From NCBI RefSeq assembly GCF_041435015.1, contig NZ_CP107989.1, positions 3,596,001 through 3,660,000 of the forward strand: a stretch of DNA of 64,000 bases. Reading direction: 5' to 3'. This DNA comes from Streptomyces canus (GTDB lineage Bacteria; Actinomycetota; Actinomycetes; Streptomycetales; Streptomycetaceae). The notes beneath the pieces are model-generated. The model did no database searches, had not been told where the DNA came from, and saw only the letters and a program-made list of their open reading frames with translations. Positions 26,020 through 34,541 of the stretch are shown piece after piece (position 1 is the first letter of the stretch; each line of letters begins with the position of its first letter). The position numbers and the translations under genes were made by a program.

Positions 26020-26778
26020 CTACTTGAGCGCGAGCAGCAGCGTGTCCGAGGGGGAGCACCACACCGGCCGGGCCTCCCCGAAGCCCTTCTCGCGCAGCAC
26101 GCGCGCGTGCCACGCGGCGGACGGCATGTCCCCGTCGGCGTGCTCGCCGTAGATCTCGAAGCGGCGCGCCGTCGGCCCGGCGAGGACGGGGTCCTCGGCG
26201 GCGACCTGCCACCATGCGGCCCAGTCGAGGGCGCCGTCCCGCTTGGCCTGATCCATGTGCGCGTGGCGCTGCGCGCGTTCGGCCGCGTTGATCCGGGGCG
26301 TGGTCTCGTCGATCATGTGGTCCGCGTTCATGAAGACACCGCCGTCGCGGACGAGTTCCGCGATCCGGCCGTAGAGGGCCGCGAGGGGTTCGCTGTGCAG
26401 CCAGTGCAGGGCCGTGGCGGTCAGGACGGCGTCGTACGCGTCGTACGGCAGCCTCGCGGGCCAGTCGGGGTCCTTGAGATCGGCCGTCACGAGGGTGACC
26501 CGCTCGTCGTCCGCGAACGTGCCCTCGGCGATGGTGAGGAGCGCCGGGTCGAGGTCCACGCCGATGCTGGTGGCCTCGGGGAACCGGGCGAGCAGCCTGG
26601 CCGTGATGGTTCCCGTGCCGCACGCGAGGTCGAGCACGCGCGGCCGGGGCCCGACGAGGGCCTCGACCATGTCGAGCATCACCCGGAACCGCTCCTCGCG
26701 GTCCGGCATGTACCACTCCTGCTGCCGGTCCCAGCTCTCCTGCCAGGCCTGCCAGTCGGTGCCGACACCCGTCGTCAT
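26020..26778 (-). CDS. Class I SAM-dependent methyltransferase
   Basis: A 252-aa soluble methyltransferase from the ATG at 26778 (caggggg upstream). The SAM-binding motif is VLDLACGTGTITARLL, followed by the acidic IGVDLDPALL (end of beta2) and VTADLKDP; ALHWLHSEPL is the motif IV/post-I region. The start could extend seven codons further. Similar to trans-aconitate or small-molecule methyltransferases in fold; substrate not assignable. Divergent from the CGNR gene. Confidence 0.9.
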   Translation of the reverse strand: MTTGVGTDWQAWQESWDRQQEWYMPDREERFRVMLDMVEALVGPRPRVLDLACGTGTITARLLARFPEATSIGVDLDPALLTIAEGTFADDERVTLVTADLKDPDWPARLPYDAYDAVLTATALHWLHSEPLAALYGRIAELVRDGGVFMNADHMIDETTPRINAAERAQRHAHMDQAKRDGALDWAAWWQVAAEDPVLAGPTARRFEIYGEHADGDMPSAAWHARVLREKGFGEARPVWCSPSDTLLLALK

Positions 26779-26877
26779 GGGAGCCCCCTGTCCGCTCACT
26801 GTCGTAATACCCTGGAAGCACGATCAGCTGTTACCCGACCGTGCCACGACGATAGAACGCCTCCGTAAGGACTACAA

Positions 26878-27507
26878 GTGGAACTGGCCTATTACTCGGA
26901 CTACGCCGTACGTCTGGTCAACAGCGAGGACCCGGCCCGCGGCAAGGACACCCTGACCTCGGTGGAGGCCGTCCGCGATCTGTTCGGCGGCTACGGCACG
27001 GGCGCCCGCCGCGCCACCGACGCCGACGTCACCCGGTTCCGTTCGGTCCGGACCCGGCTGCGGTCGGTCTTCGAGGCGGCGGACGACGGCGACGAGACGC
27101 TCGCGGTGGACCTGCTGAACTCGCTCCTGCTGGAGTTCCCGGTGAGCCCGCAGATCTCCGGGCACGACTTCCGCGACGACGACGGCCGCCCGCTGTGGCA
27201 CATGCACCTGGCGGACCACCCGTCCAACGCCACCGCCGGGTACGCGGCGATCGCGGCGATGGGCCTGGCGTTCCACCTCACCGAGTACGGCGTGGACCGG
27301 CTGGGCCTGTGCGAGGCGGCCCCCTGCCGCAACGCCTATCTGGACACCTCGACCAACCGCTCCCGGCGTTACTGCTCCGACCGCTGCGCCACCCGCGCCA
27401 ACGTGGCCGCCTACCGGGCCCGCAAACGCCTGGAGGCCGACCGGTCGGGGAAGACGGGCCGCACGGCCGACAGCGCCCAGCGCGCGGCGGCCAGCGGCGA
27501 GCGCTGA
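26878..27507 (+). CDS. CGNR zinc-finger domain protein (ABATE type)
   Basis: A 209-aa protein with an N-terminal alpha-helical domain (the putative stress-induced binding domain, about 1-125) and a C-terminal CGNR zinc finger: LGLCEAAPCRNAYLD, RYCSDRCATRANVAAYRARK, with four Cys spaced as C-x4-C...C-x3-C. Such proteins are thought to bind nucleic acid as regulators. GTG at 26878 follows taagga. Its last 97 bp overlap the sodX gene on the other strand, an unusually long convergent overlap. Confidence 0.9.
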   Translation: MELAYYSDYAVRLVNSEDPARGKDTLTSVEAVRDLFGGYGTGARRATDADVTRFRSVRTRLRSVFEAADDGDETLAVDLLNSLLLEFPVSPQISGHDFRDDDGRPLWHMHLADHPSNATAGYAAIAAMGLAFHLTEYGVDRLGLCEAAPCRNAYLDTSTNRSRRYCSDRCATRANVAAYRARKRLEADRSGKTGRTADSAQRAAASGER

Positions 27508-27848
27508 CCCGGCTTGAGCGGCCGGTAACGCAGCCGGGCCTTGCCCAGCACGAGGTCCTCCGGGACGACGCCGTAGTCCGTGCTGTCACCGCCCGCGAAC
27601 GCGTTGTCCCCGAGCACCCACCAGCCGCCCTCACGCCGCTCGACGGCCCGCTTGACGACGAGCAGGTCCTGCTGGAACGGATGCCGCAGGACCACGATGT
27701 CACCGGGACCGACCCTGGCCCCCCAGTGCACCACGAGTTGGTCACCGTGCTGGAGCGTGGGCACCATCGACGGCCCGGTCACCTCGGCCACTCCCACGAA
27801 GGGCAGCAACGACCTCTCCCGCTCGGTCTCCTGCGACAGCTCCGGCAT
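27411..27848 (-). CDS. sodX: Nickel-type superoxide dismutase maturation protease
   Basis: A small S24/S26-type signal peptidase relative, 145 aa, that removes the propeptide of nickel SOD to expose His1 for metal binding. Catalytic Ser in VTGPSMVPTL and Lys in LVVKRAVERR; GGWWVLGDNAFAGGDST is the conserved box. The ATG at 27848 has ggagg eight bases before it; an upstream ATG at 27917 would add 23 unlikely residues. Unlike signal peptidase I it shows no membrane helix. Divergent from sodN, its substrate gene, with 145 bp between. The 3' end overlaps the CGNR gene. Confidence 0.93.
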   Translation of the reverse strand: MPELSQETERERSLLPFVGVAEVTGPSMVPTLQHGDQLVVHWGARVGPGDIVVLRHPFQQDLLVVKRAVERREGGWWVLGDNAFAGGDSTDYGVVPEDLVLGKARLRYRPLKPGQRSPLAAARWALSAVRPVFPDRSASRRLRAR

Positions 27849-27993
27849 CCCCGGCACCTCCCCGGTACGTTCATCCACCAGTCTCAGTTTGACCCCGGAC
27901 TTTTGTCCTAAGCCCATGGGGGCACCCGCGATTTCGGCTCTCCCAGGGAGTAATGTCGCACCTGAGAAGACGATCACGAGGAAGGAATGCTCC

Positions 27994-28389
27994 ATGCTTT
28001 CCCGCCTGTTTGCCCCCAAGGTCAAGGTCAGCGCACACTGCGACCTGCCCTGCGGTGTGTACGACCCGGCCCAGGCCCGCATCGAGGCGGAGTCGGTGAA
28101 GGCCGTGCAGGAGAAGATGGCCGCCAACGACGACCCGCACTTCCAGGCGCGTGCCACGGTCATCAAGGAGCAGCGCGCCGAGCTCGCGAAGCACCACGTT
28201 TCCGTGCTCTGGAGCGACTACTTCAAGCCCCCGCACTTCGAGAAGTACCCGGAGCTGCACCAGCTGGTCAACGACGCCCTCAAGGCCCTCTCGGCCGCCA
28301 AGGGTTCGACCGACCCGGCCACCGGTCAGAAGGCTCTGGACTACATCGCCCAGATCGACAAGATCTTCTGGGAGACCAAGAAGGCCTGA
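27994..28389 (+). CDS. sodN: Nickel-containing superoxide dismutase
   Basis: Converts superoxide to O2 and H2O2 with a Ni(II/III) centre. The 131-aa precursor has a 14-residue leader, MLSRLFAPKVKVSA, then the nickel hook H-C-D-L-P-C-G-V-Y that begins the mature protein; His1, Cys2 and Cys6 bind nickel. The four-helix bundle follows (EAESVKAVQEKMAAND, EKYPELHQLVNDALKAL). The leader must be cut by the divergent sodX protease. ATG at 27994 follows gaggaagg. In S. coelicolor sodN is raised by nickel and opposed to sodF through Nur; a direct Nur site was not identified here. Confidence 0.98.
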   Translation: MLSRLFAPKVKVSAHCDLPCGVYDPAQARIEAESVKAVQEKMAANDDPHFQARATVIKEQRAELAKHHVSVLWSDYFKPPHFEKYPELHQLVNDALKALSAAKGSTDPATGQKALDYIAQIDKIFWETKKA

Positions 28390-28410
28390 CCCCAGGGTCG
28401 GTGAACGTGT

Positions 28411-28450
28411 GGAAGGGGCTCGGCCGGGTGATACCGGCCGAGCCCCTTCC
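28411..28450 (+). terminator. Hairpin terminator of sodN
   Basis: A perfect 17-bp stem, ggaaggggctcggccgg (28411-28427) with its complement (28434-28450), closes a 6-base loop 21 bases after the sodN stop. Confidence 0.92.
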
Positions 28451-28460
28451 GCGTCGGACG

Positions 28461-28746
28461 TCAGCTCAGGACGAGCAGCACGGCCAGTGCGACGAGCAGC
28501 GAGTCGATCCGGTCCAGCAGTCCGCCGGAGCCGGGCAGCCAGTGGCCGGCGTCCTTGACCTGCGCGCCCCTCTTGATCATGGATTCCAGCAGGTCCCCGG
28601 CCGGTCCGCCGACCACCACCGCGACCGCCATCGGCAAGCTCAGCGCGGACAGCACGGCCAGCACGCCGAGCCCGGCCGCAGCCCCGGCCAGGGTCCCGCT
28701 CCACCGCTTGGCCGGTGACAGCGGCGACAAGGTGCGTGGCGTGCCA
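28461..28746 (-). pseudogene. Truncated cdsA (phosphatidate cytidylyltransferase) C-terminal fragment
   Basis: The last 90-odd residues of a CTP_transf_1 protein: [20 protein letters not shown] matches the CdsA S-P-x-K-x-W-x-G segment, and [18 protein letters not shown] then [11 protein letters not shown] fits the family signature (S-x-x-K-R-x4-K-D ... D-R-x-D). A full enzyme is about 260-290 aa with several membrane helices before this; they are missing. In place of them the frame runs into an aminotransferase gene in a different reading frame. A TTG at 28730 is the only visible start and has no ribosome site, so a product is doubtful. An intact cdsA is presumably elsewhere. Confidence 0.75.
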
Positions 28747-30171
28747 GCGGTCGAGGTAGTACTCCGGTGCGCGCAGTGCCGCCACGGCGGCCGGCTGGGC
28801 CGGCAGACTGACCGGCCAGGGCGGAGTCCATCGGCGCAGCTCCTCCGCCGTGGCCGGTTCGGCCACCACGTAGGCGGCCCGCATGCCGGACAGCGCGTAC
28901 ATCTTCGACAGCGAGGTGCAGACGGTCACCCGCGGGTCCGTCGCGGCGAGGCCGGCGAGTGACTCGTCCAGGCCGACGTAGCCCAGGTACGCCTCGTCGA
29001 TCCACCAGTGCGTACGGTCAGGGGCGGCCGCGATCAGTGCGCGCAGCCCGGACGCCGGCGCGTGCCGCCCGGTCGGGTTGTTCGGGTTGACCACCACGAC
29101 GAGGTCGTAGCGGCCGGAGTGGACGGCCGCGGACAGCCGGTCCGGATCGATCCGCCAGCCGTCCTCACGGCGCAACGGGAAGCGGTCCACCCGGCATCCG
29201 ATCACCCGCTCCGTGACGTGCGCGTACTCGCCGTAGCACGGGTCGGTCAGCAGCACCCGGCTCTGCGGGGTCAGCCGGCGGCCGAACGCCCGGAAGATCA
29301 GGTCCGACGAACCGGCGCCCACCGCCAGCGCCTCCTGCGGCAGCCGCCGGGCCGCGGCGATCTCCGCCGACAGCCCCTCGGCGCCGGACGGCGGCGAGGT
29401 ACGGGCGGCCCAGTCCGGATCGTCCGTGAGAGCCGCCCGCACTCCGAGGGCCGGCGGGAACCAGGCATCCAGCACATCGGCCATGACGATGTCGTGCCGC
29501 CGGTGCAGGGTGCGGAAGTCCGTGCCGATCGCCGTGAACGAGGCACCGCCGTGCTCGCAGCCGTCCGGCCGCGGCGCGAACGGCATGTCCAGCCGCCAGT
29601 CCACCACGGACCGCAACCGCTCCAGCGCGCTGCCGTACCGCTCCCTCGCCCGCCTCGTCAGCTCGGGCACACCGCCGGTCAGCACCTCGAACGTCACCGC
29701 CCCGCTGCGGACGGTGCGGCCGACCGGGCGCAGACCGACGGCCCGGTACAGGTCGAGCACTTCGGTACGCCCCATCGCCACCACCCGACGGCCGCCCCGG
29801 GAGGCGATCCAGCGCAGCGCCGCGTACATCAGCAGGGGTGCCGCCGAGGTGGTGCGCCAGCGCGGCTCGACGGTGAGGATGCGCACCTCGAACACGTCGT
29901 CGCCGTCCAGCGCCGGCACCTCGTCGCGGGTCAGGTACTTGTCCAGCCCGAACCGCCCCAGCCAGGGCGGAGTGAGGCTGACGAAGCCGATGCGGACGGC
30001 TCCGCGCGCCGCGACGAGGTAGACGTTGTCGCCGTCGAGGCCGTCGCGCAGCCGCCCGGCCGGATCCGGCGCGTGCTGGCCCAACTCCTGTGCGTAGACC
30101 CGGTGACGCAGTTCGTGGATCCAGTCGAGATCCTCGGAAGTGGCCGAGCGCAGCTGCAGGTCACGAACCAT
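28747..30171 (-). pseudogene. GNAT-aminotransferase fusion truncated at its 3' end
   Basis: From the ATG at 30171 (agaggt upstream) the first 165 residues form an acyl-CoA N-acyltransferase (GNAT/FeeM-like) domain with VEPRWRTTSAAPLLMYAALRWI. Residues about 200-475 form a fold-type I aminotransferase: GAGSSDLIFRAF, LLTDPCYGEY, VVVNPNNPTGR, WWIDEAYLGYVG, and the PLP lysine in [13 protein letters not shown]. The C-terminal small domain, normally another 80-100 residues, is absent: after [10 protein letters not shown] the sequence becomes the cdsA tail in another frame. The open frame continues as low-complexity antisense to sodN, so no normal stop exists. The junction looks like a deletion or rearrangement. 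Confidence 0.75.
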
Positions 30172-30320
30172 GAGCACCTCTTTCGACGCGGGTGGGTTGC
30201 ATCATGGAAAACCCGCGTCGCCCCGGCCAGAGTCGCGCGCCGCAACCGGCCTGAGTACATGTACTCAAGCGCGATCGCGCCCTGTGTGCTCCCGCGCTCG
30301 GCCCGCTCCCCTCCCGCCTC

Positions 30321-31193
30321 CTAGGCCTCGCCCGCCTCCAGCAGTCCGGCCGCCGCGCCCACGATCCGCGGGTCCGGCGTGCCGACCACCTCGTCGTCCT
30401 TGTCGGAGTAGTCGAAGCGGGCCAGCACACTGCGCATGGCCTCGACGCGGGCCCGCTTCTTGTCGTTGCTCTTGACCACCGTCCAGGGTGCGAACTGGGT
30501 GTCCGTCTCACGGAACATGGCGACCTTGGCGGCGGTGTAGTCGTCCCAGCGGTCCAGGGACGCGAGGTCCATCGGGCTGAGCTTCCACTGCCGTACGGGG
30601 TCGATCTGGCGGACGGTGAAGCGGGTGCGCTGCTCGCCCTGGGAGACCGAGAACCAGAACTTCAGCAGGTCCACGCCGTCGTCCACGAGCATCCGCTCGA
30701 ACAGCGGGGCCTGCCGCATGAAGCGCCGGTACTCGTCGTCCGTGCAGAAGTCCATGACCCGCTCCACCCCGGCCCGGTTGTACCAGGACCGGTCGAACAG
30801 CACGATCTCGCCCGCGGTCGGCAGATGTTCGACGTACCGCTGGAAGTACCACTGCCCGCGCTCGCGCTCGGTGGGCTTCTCCAGCGCCACCACGCGCGCG
30901 CCACGGGGGTTCAGGTGCTCCGTGAAGCGCTTGATGGTGCCGCCCTTGCCGGCCGCGTCCCGCCCCTCGAAGACGATGACGAGCCGGCGCCCGGTCTCCT
31001 TGATCCAGCTCTGCAGCTTCAGCAGTTCGATCTGCTGGAGCCGCTTGTGCCAGTCGTACTCCTTGCGCTCCATACGGTGCGCGTAGGGGTAGTTCTCCCG
31101 CCAGGTGTCGATCGGGCTGCCGTCCGGGCGGATGAGGACGGGGTCGTCGGGGTCGGTGTAGTCGACCTTCAGGTCGGTCAGCAGGGGCGTCAT
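30321..31193 (-). CDS. ppk2: Polyphosphate kinase 2 (PPK2 family)
   Basis: A 290-aa cytoplasmic kinase using polyphosphate to phosphorylate nucleotides (ADP/GDP to triphosphates in class I). Walker A is FEGRDAAGKGGTIK, the acidic metal site includes the Asp of LFDRSWYNRAGVER, and the lid helix is EKPTERERGQWYFQRYVEHL. The length fits a one-domain class I enzyme. ATG at 31193 preceded by gagagggg; upstream in-frame codons are not conserved. Lies directly after a small membrane protein and a phosphate permease gene on the same strand, a phosphate/polyphosphate unit. Confidence 0.95.
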   Translation of the reverse strand: MTPLLTDLKVDYTDPDDPVLIRPDGSPIDTWRENYPYAHRMERKEYDWHKRLQQIELLKLQSWIKETGRRLVIVFEGRDAAGKGGTIKRFTEHLNPRGARVVALEKPTERERGQWYFQRYVEHLPTAGEIVLFDRSWYNRAGVERVMDFCTDDEYRRFMRQAPLFERMLVDDGVDLLKFWFSVSQGEQRTRFTVRQIDPVRQWKLSPMDLASLDRWDDYTAAKVAMFRETDTQFAPWTVVKSNDKKRARVEAMRSVLARFDYSDKDDEVVGTPDPRIVGAAAGLLEAGEA

Positions 31194-31219
31194 CGTTGTT
31201 CCCCTCTCGTCTCGGTGGA

Positions 31220-31456
31220 TCAGTGGAACTGCGGCACGATCAGATAGATGCCGTACGCCACCACCGCCGCGCAGGCGAGGAAGCACAGGCCGGCCTGGGC
31301 GATGCCGAGCGTGGAGGTGCCACCACCGCCGTCCTCCCTCGCCCCCTCGAAGCGGGCGAGGCCCAGGACGCCGAGGGCGAAGACGACGACCACGGCGACG
31401 GTGACGCCGACGCTCACCGCGGTGACCTGGCCGAGTGCGGTCCAGTCGATGCTCAT
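31220..31456 (-). CDS. Small two-helix membrane protein of the Pit/PPK2 operon
   Basis: A 78-aa protein: MSIDWTALGQVTAVSVGVTV begins the first hydrophobic helix, a short charged Gly-rich loop follows, and AQAGLCFLACAAVVAYGIYL is the second helix. ATG at 31456 has aggag eight bases upstream. Twenty bases separate it from the pit stop. No known domain; conserved placement beside pit genes suggests an accessory subunit, which is inference. Confidence 0.85.
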   Translation of the reverse strand: MSIDWTALGQVTAVSVGVTVAVVVVFALGVLGLARFEGAREDGGGGTSTLGIAQAGLCFLACAAVVAYGIYLIVPQFH

Positions 31457-31476
31457 GACAGGAACTCCTGAGGGGT

Positions 31477-32631
31477 TCAGGCGGCCGTGCCGACGCGGGC
31501 CGGCGGCTCGGTGCGGAGGGTGACCTCGTGGGCGTCGTTGACGTTGTCCGCGCCGACCGGGTTGCGGCGCGAGAGCAGCACGATGCCCGCGGCGACGGCG
31601 GCCCCGACCAGCGCGACGACGACCGTGCCGAAGTTGCCGCCGTGCTTCACGGCGCTCGCGGAGATGCCGCCGACCAGCGCGGCCGCCGGCAGGGTGATCA
31701 GCCAGGCAGCGACCATGCGCCCGGCGATGCCCCAGCGGACCTCCGCCAGCTTCCGGCCGAGGCCCGCGCCGAGGATGCTGCCCGAGGCGACCTGGGTGGT
31801 CGACAGGGCGAAACCGAGGTGGGCGGAGGTCAGGATGACCGTCGTGGACGCGCTCTCGGCGGCGAAGCCCTGCGGGGACTGGATCTCGGTGAGGCCCTTG
31901 CCCATGGTGCGGATGATCCGCCAGCCGCCGAGGTAGGTGCCGAGGCCGATCGCCAGACCGGCGGAGGCGATGACCCAGACCGGCGGACCGGCGTCGTGGC
32001 CGAGCGCGCCCGCCGAGATGAGGGTCAGCGTGATGACGCCCATGGTCTTCTGGGCGTCGTTGGTGCCGTGCGCGAGGGAGACGAGGGACGCGGAGGCGAT
32101 CTGGCCGAGCCGGAAACCCTTGGTCACCGAGTCCTTGCGGGCACGGGCGGTGAGCTTGTAGGCGAAGTAGGTGGCGATCAGCGCCGCCACACCCGCCACC
32201 ACCGGCGAGGCCACCGCGGGGATCAGGATCTTCTCGACCACCTTGTCGACGTGCACGCCGTGGGAGCCCGCACCGACCCACACCGCGCCGATGAGTCCGC
32301 CGAACAGGGCGTGCGACGAGCTCGACGGCAGGCCGATCAGCCAGGTCAGCAGGTTCCACAGAATCGCTCCGACCAGCCCCGCGAAGATCATCCCCGGTGA
32401 GACGAGGGCGTCGTCGACGATGCCGCCGGAGATCGTCTTGGCGACCTCGGTCGACAGGAAGGCGCCGACGACGTTCAGGACGCCGCTCACCAGGACCGCG
32501 GTCCTGGGTTTCAGTGCGCCGGTCGCGATGGACGTCGCCATCGCGTTGGCCGTGTCGTGGAATCCGTTGGTGAAGTCGAAAGCCAGGGCCGTGACGATGA
32601 CGACCGCCACGAGGAACGTGATGTGGTCCAT
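31477..32631 (-). CDS. pit: Low-affinity inorganic phosphate transporter (Pit family)
   Basis: A 384-aa inner-membrane H+/metal-phosphate symporter of the PHO-4 family with about ten helices. Both inverted-repeat signature motifs are present: DFTNGFHDTANAMAT near the N-terminus and LAHGTNDAQKTMG in the middle, whose Asp residues are needed for phosphate binding. The start is uncertain: ATG at 32631 (MDHITF) or ATG at 32640; the gaggggc between them is too close to the first. First gene of the operon with the small membrane protein and ppk2, pointing to coupled phosphate uptake and polyphosphate-based energy use. No Pho box was found. Confidence 0.93.
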   Translation of the reverse strand: MDHITFLVAVVIVTALAFDFTNGFHDTANAMATSIATGALKPRTAVLVSGVLNVVGAFLSTEVAKTISGGIVDDALVSPGMIFAGLVGAILWNLLTWLIGLPSSSSHALFGGLIGAVWVGAGSHGVHVDKVVEKILIPAVASPVVAGVAALIATYFAYKLTARARKDSVTKGFRLGQIASASLVSLAHGTNDAQKTMGVITLTLISAGALGHDAGPPVWVIASAGLAIGLGTYLGGWRIIRTMGKGLTEIQSPQGFAAESASTTVILTSAHLGFALSTTQVASGSILGAGLGRKLAEVRWGIAGRMVAAWLITLPAAALVGGISASAVKHGGNFGTVVVALVGAAVAAGIVLLSRRNPVGADNVNDAHEVTLRTEPPARVGTAA

Positions 32632-32734
32632 GCCCCTCATGGGAACAAGCGCTTCCATACGGCAGGCGAACGCGAGGCAAAGCCCGTTCCAGATCCACGC
32701 GCCCAGCTCGTGAGCGTCGTGCGATGCTGGCGTG

Positions 32735-33130
32735 ATGGTGAGCATCGAGGACCTGGTGCGGCTGCGACAGGCGCGGGACCGGATGGACCGCGAGTACACC
32801 GAGCCACTCGACGTGACCGCGCTCGCCCGCACCGCGCTGATGTCACCTGGCCACTTCCAGCGCAGTTTCCGCGCCGAGTTCGGTGAGACGCCGTACGGCT
32901 ACCTCATGACCCGGCGCATCGAGCGCGCGAAGGCGCTGCTGCGGCGCGGGGACCTGTCCGTCACCGAGGTCTGCATGGCCGTGGGGTGTACGTCCCTCGG
33001 GTCCTTCAGCTCGCGCTTCACGGAGTTGGTGGGCGAGACGCCGAGCGCGTACCGCGCCCGCTCCCACGAGGAGATCGCTCAGATCCCTCCATGCGTGGTC
33101 CGCAGGCACACCCGGCCCCGACGGGCCTAA
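32735..33130 (+). CDS. AraC-family regulator (DNA-binding domain only)
   Basis: A 131-aa protein that is essentially the AraC double HTH: LDVTALARTALMSPGHFQRSF and DLSVTEVCMAVGCTSLGSFSSRF, with the G-E-T-P-Y and G-E-T-P-S-A-Y-R loops. There is no effector domain. ATG at 32735 or the neighbouring GTGs may be the start; no ribosome site, so leaderless translation is likely. It is nine bases upstream of the VOC gene, which is probably its target, a frequent AraC/VOC pairing in Streptomyces. Confidence 0.92.
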   Translation: MVSIEDLVRLRQARDRMDREYTEPLDVTALARTALMSPGHFQRSFRAEFGETPYGYLMTRRIERAKALLRRGDLSVTEVCMAVGCTSLGSFSSRFTELVGETPSAYRARSHEEIAQIPPCVVRRHTRPRRA

Positions 33131-33139
33131 CGTGAAGCC

Positions 33140-33553
33140 ATGGACATCAGACTCAAGAACTGCTTCATCGCCGTGGACGACCACGACAAGGCGATCGCGT
33201 TCTACCGGGACGTCCTGGGCATGGAGGTGCGCGGTGACGTCGGGTACGAGGGCATGCGCTGGGTGACGGTCGGCTCGCCGCTCCAGCCGGACCTGGACAT
33301 CGTCCTGGAGCCGCCCGCCGCCGATCCGGACGCCTCCCCCGCGGACAAGGAGGCCATGGCCCGGTTGCTGGCCAAGGGGCTGCTGCGCGGGGTCAACTTC
33401 ACCACGTCCGACTGCGACGCGTTGTTCGCCCGGGTACGGGAATCGGGAGCGGAGGTGATCCAGGAGCCCACCGACATGCCGTACGGAGTGCGGGACTGCG
33501 CCTTTCGGGATCCGGCGGGGAACATGCTGCGGTTCATGGAAGCGCCGAAGTAG
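33140..33553 (+). CDS. VOC-family (glyoxalase/bleomycin-resistance fold) protein
   Basis: A 137-aa single-unit vicinal oxygen chelate protein. It shows paired beta-alpha-beta-beta-beta modules: KNCFIAVDDHDKAIAFYRDVLGMEV at the N-terminus and CAFRDPAGNMLRFMEAPK at the C-terminus with the D-P-x-G-N motif. Metal ligands are not complete enough to predict glyoxalase activity. Likely co-transcribed with the AraC gene. Confidence 0.92.
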   Translation: MDIRLKNCFIAVDDHDKAIAFYRDVLGMEVRGDVGYEGMRWVTVGSPLQPDLDIVLEPPAADPDASPADKEAMARLLAKGLLRGVNFTTSDCDALFARVRESGAEVIQEPTDMPYGVRDCAFRDPAGNMLRFMEAPK

Positions 33554-33571
33554 GGCGCCTACGATCACGGC

Positions 33572-34315
33572 ATGACCACCCGCTGGACGTACGCCTTCAT
33601 TGACCGGCCCGTGCCACGATTCGCTCAGGCCTGCGACTTCTGGACCGTCACCACCGGCACTCGATTGTCCGACCCCCGGGGCGAGCGGCGGGAGTTCGTG
33701 ACCCTGGTGCCGCCCGGCGGGGCCGACGCCTGCGTCAAGGTCCAGGCCGTCGCCTCCGGGCCCGGCGGTGCTCATCTCGACTTCTGCGTCGACGACGTAC
33801 GGAAGTTCACGAAGGGGGCGGAGGCGCTCGGCGCGCATGTGGTCGCCGATCAGGGCACGTTGGTCGTGCTCCGCTCCCCCGCCGGCCAGTTGTTCTGCGC
33901 CGATCCCTGGCGCGGCCAGTCGACCCGCCCGCCGGTGGTCCACGGCACCCGCCTCGACCAGGTCTGCCTCGACGTCCCGCCCTCCCTCTACGACGCCGAA
34001 GTCGCCTTCTGGGCCGCCCTGTTGCCCGACTGGGAGTCCCTCTCCGGCTCGCTCCCCGAATTCCATGTGCTCAAGCCCCCGGCCGGCCTCCCGGTCCGTG
34101 TCCTCCTCCAGCGCCTCGACGAGGAACGCCCCGTCTCCGCGCATCTGGACCTCGCCTGCGCGGACATCGGGGCGGCCCGGGCCGAACACGAGCGCCTGGG
34201 CGCCGAGTTCGTCGCCGACGGCAGCCGCTGGACGGTGATGAGGGACCCGGCGGGCGGCACCTACTGCCTGACGGGCCGGGACCCGGAGACGGGCGGACTG
34301 CCTAGCCGGAGATGA
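33572..34315 (+). CDS. Two-unit VOC-family protein
   Basis: A 247-aa protein with two tandem VOC modules: the first ends at SPAGQLFCADPWRG, the second begins HGTRLDQVCLDVPPSLYDAEVAFWAALL and ends MRDPAGGTYCLTGR. The D-P-A-G signature appears in each. This is the duplicated form common in actinobacteria, where one half is often inactive. Its 3' end overlaps a small minus-strand gene by 14 bp. Substrate unknown. Confidence 0.9.
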   Translation: MTTRWTYAFIDRPVPRFAQACDFWTVTTGTRLSDPRGERREFVTLVPPGGADACVKVQAVASGPGGAHLDFCVDDVRKFTKGAEALGAHVVADQGTLVVLRSPAGQLFCADPWRGQSTRPPVVHGTRLDQVCLDVPPSLYDAEVAFWAALLPDWESLSGSLPEFHVLKPPAGLPVRVLLQRLDEERPVSAHLDLACADIGAARAEHERLGAEFVADGSRWTVMRDPAGGTYCLTGRDPETGGLPSRR

Positions 34316-34541
34316 ACGCGCAGGCCACGACCGTCCGACCCGCCTCGGGGTCGGAGGTGGGGCTGGGGCACAGGGAATGCCATCCCTCCGGAAGCGCGGG
34401 TGTCGGACTGTTCTCCTCCCAGCTGTACGGCCCCGGCGGCTCCGCCGAGTCCTGCAGCCAGAGCGTCAGCACGCCCGCGACGACCACGAGAGCCGCCCAG
34501 ACCACCACGGCCCACGCCCACGCCCGGCGGCGACCGCTCAC
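34302..34541 (-). CDS. Small membrane-anchored hypothetical protein
   Basis: A 79-aa protein: Arg-rich start, one hydrophobic helix (WAWAVVVWAALVVVAGVLTLWL), then an extracytoplasmic Pro-rich tail with two Cys (SLCPSP and VVACAFISG) that could pair. The GTG at 34541 overlaps the stop of the upstream DUF952 gene (GTGA), so it depends on coupled translation. No known family. Confidence 0.7.
   Translation of the reverse strand: MSGRRRAWAWAVVVWAALVVVAGVLTLWLQDSAEPPGPYSWEENSPTPALPEGWHSLCPSPTSDPEAGRTVVACAFISG

Noticed and set aside
27849-27917. Longer start for sodX at 27917
   Set aside because: The ATG at 27848 has an ideal ribosome site, and the extra residues are not typical of the family.
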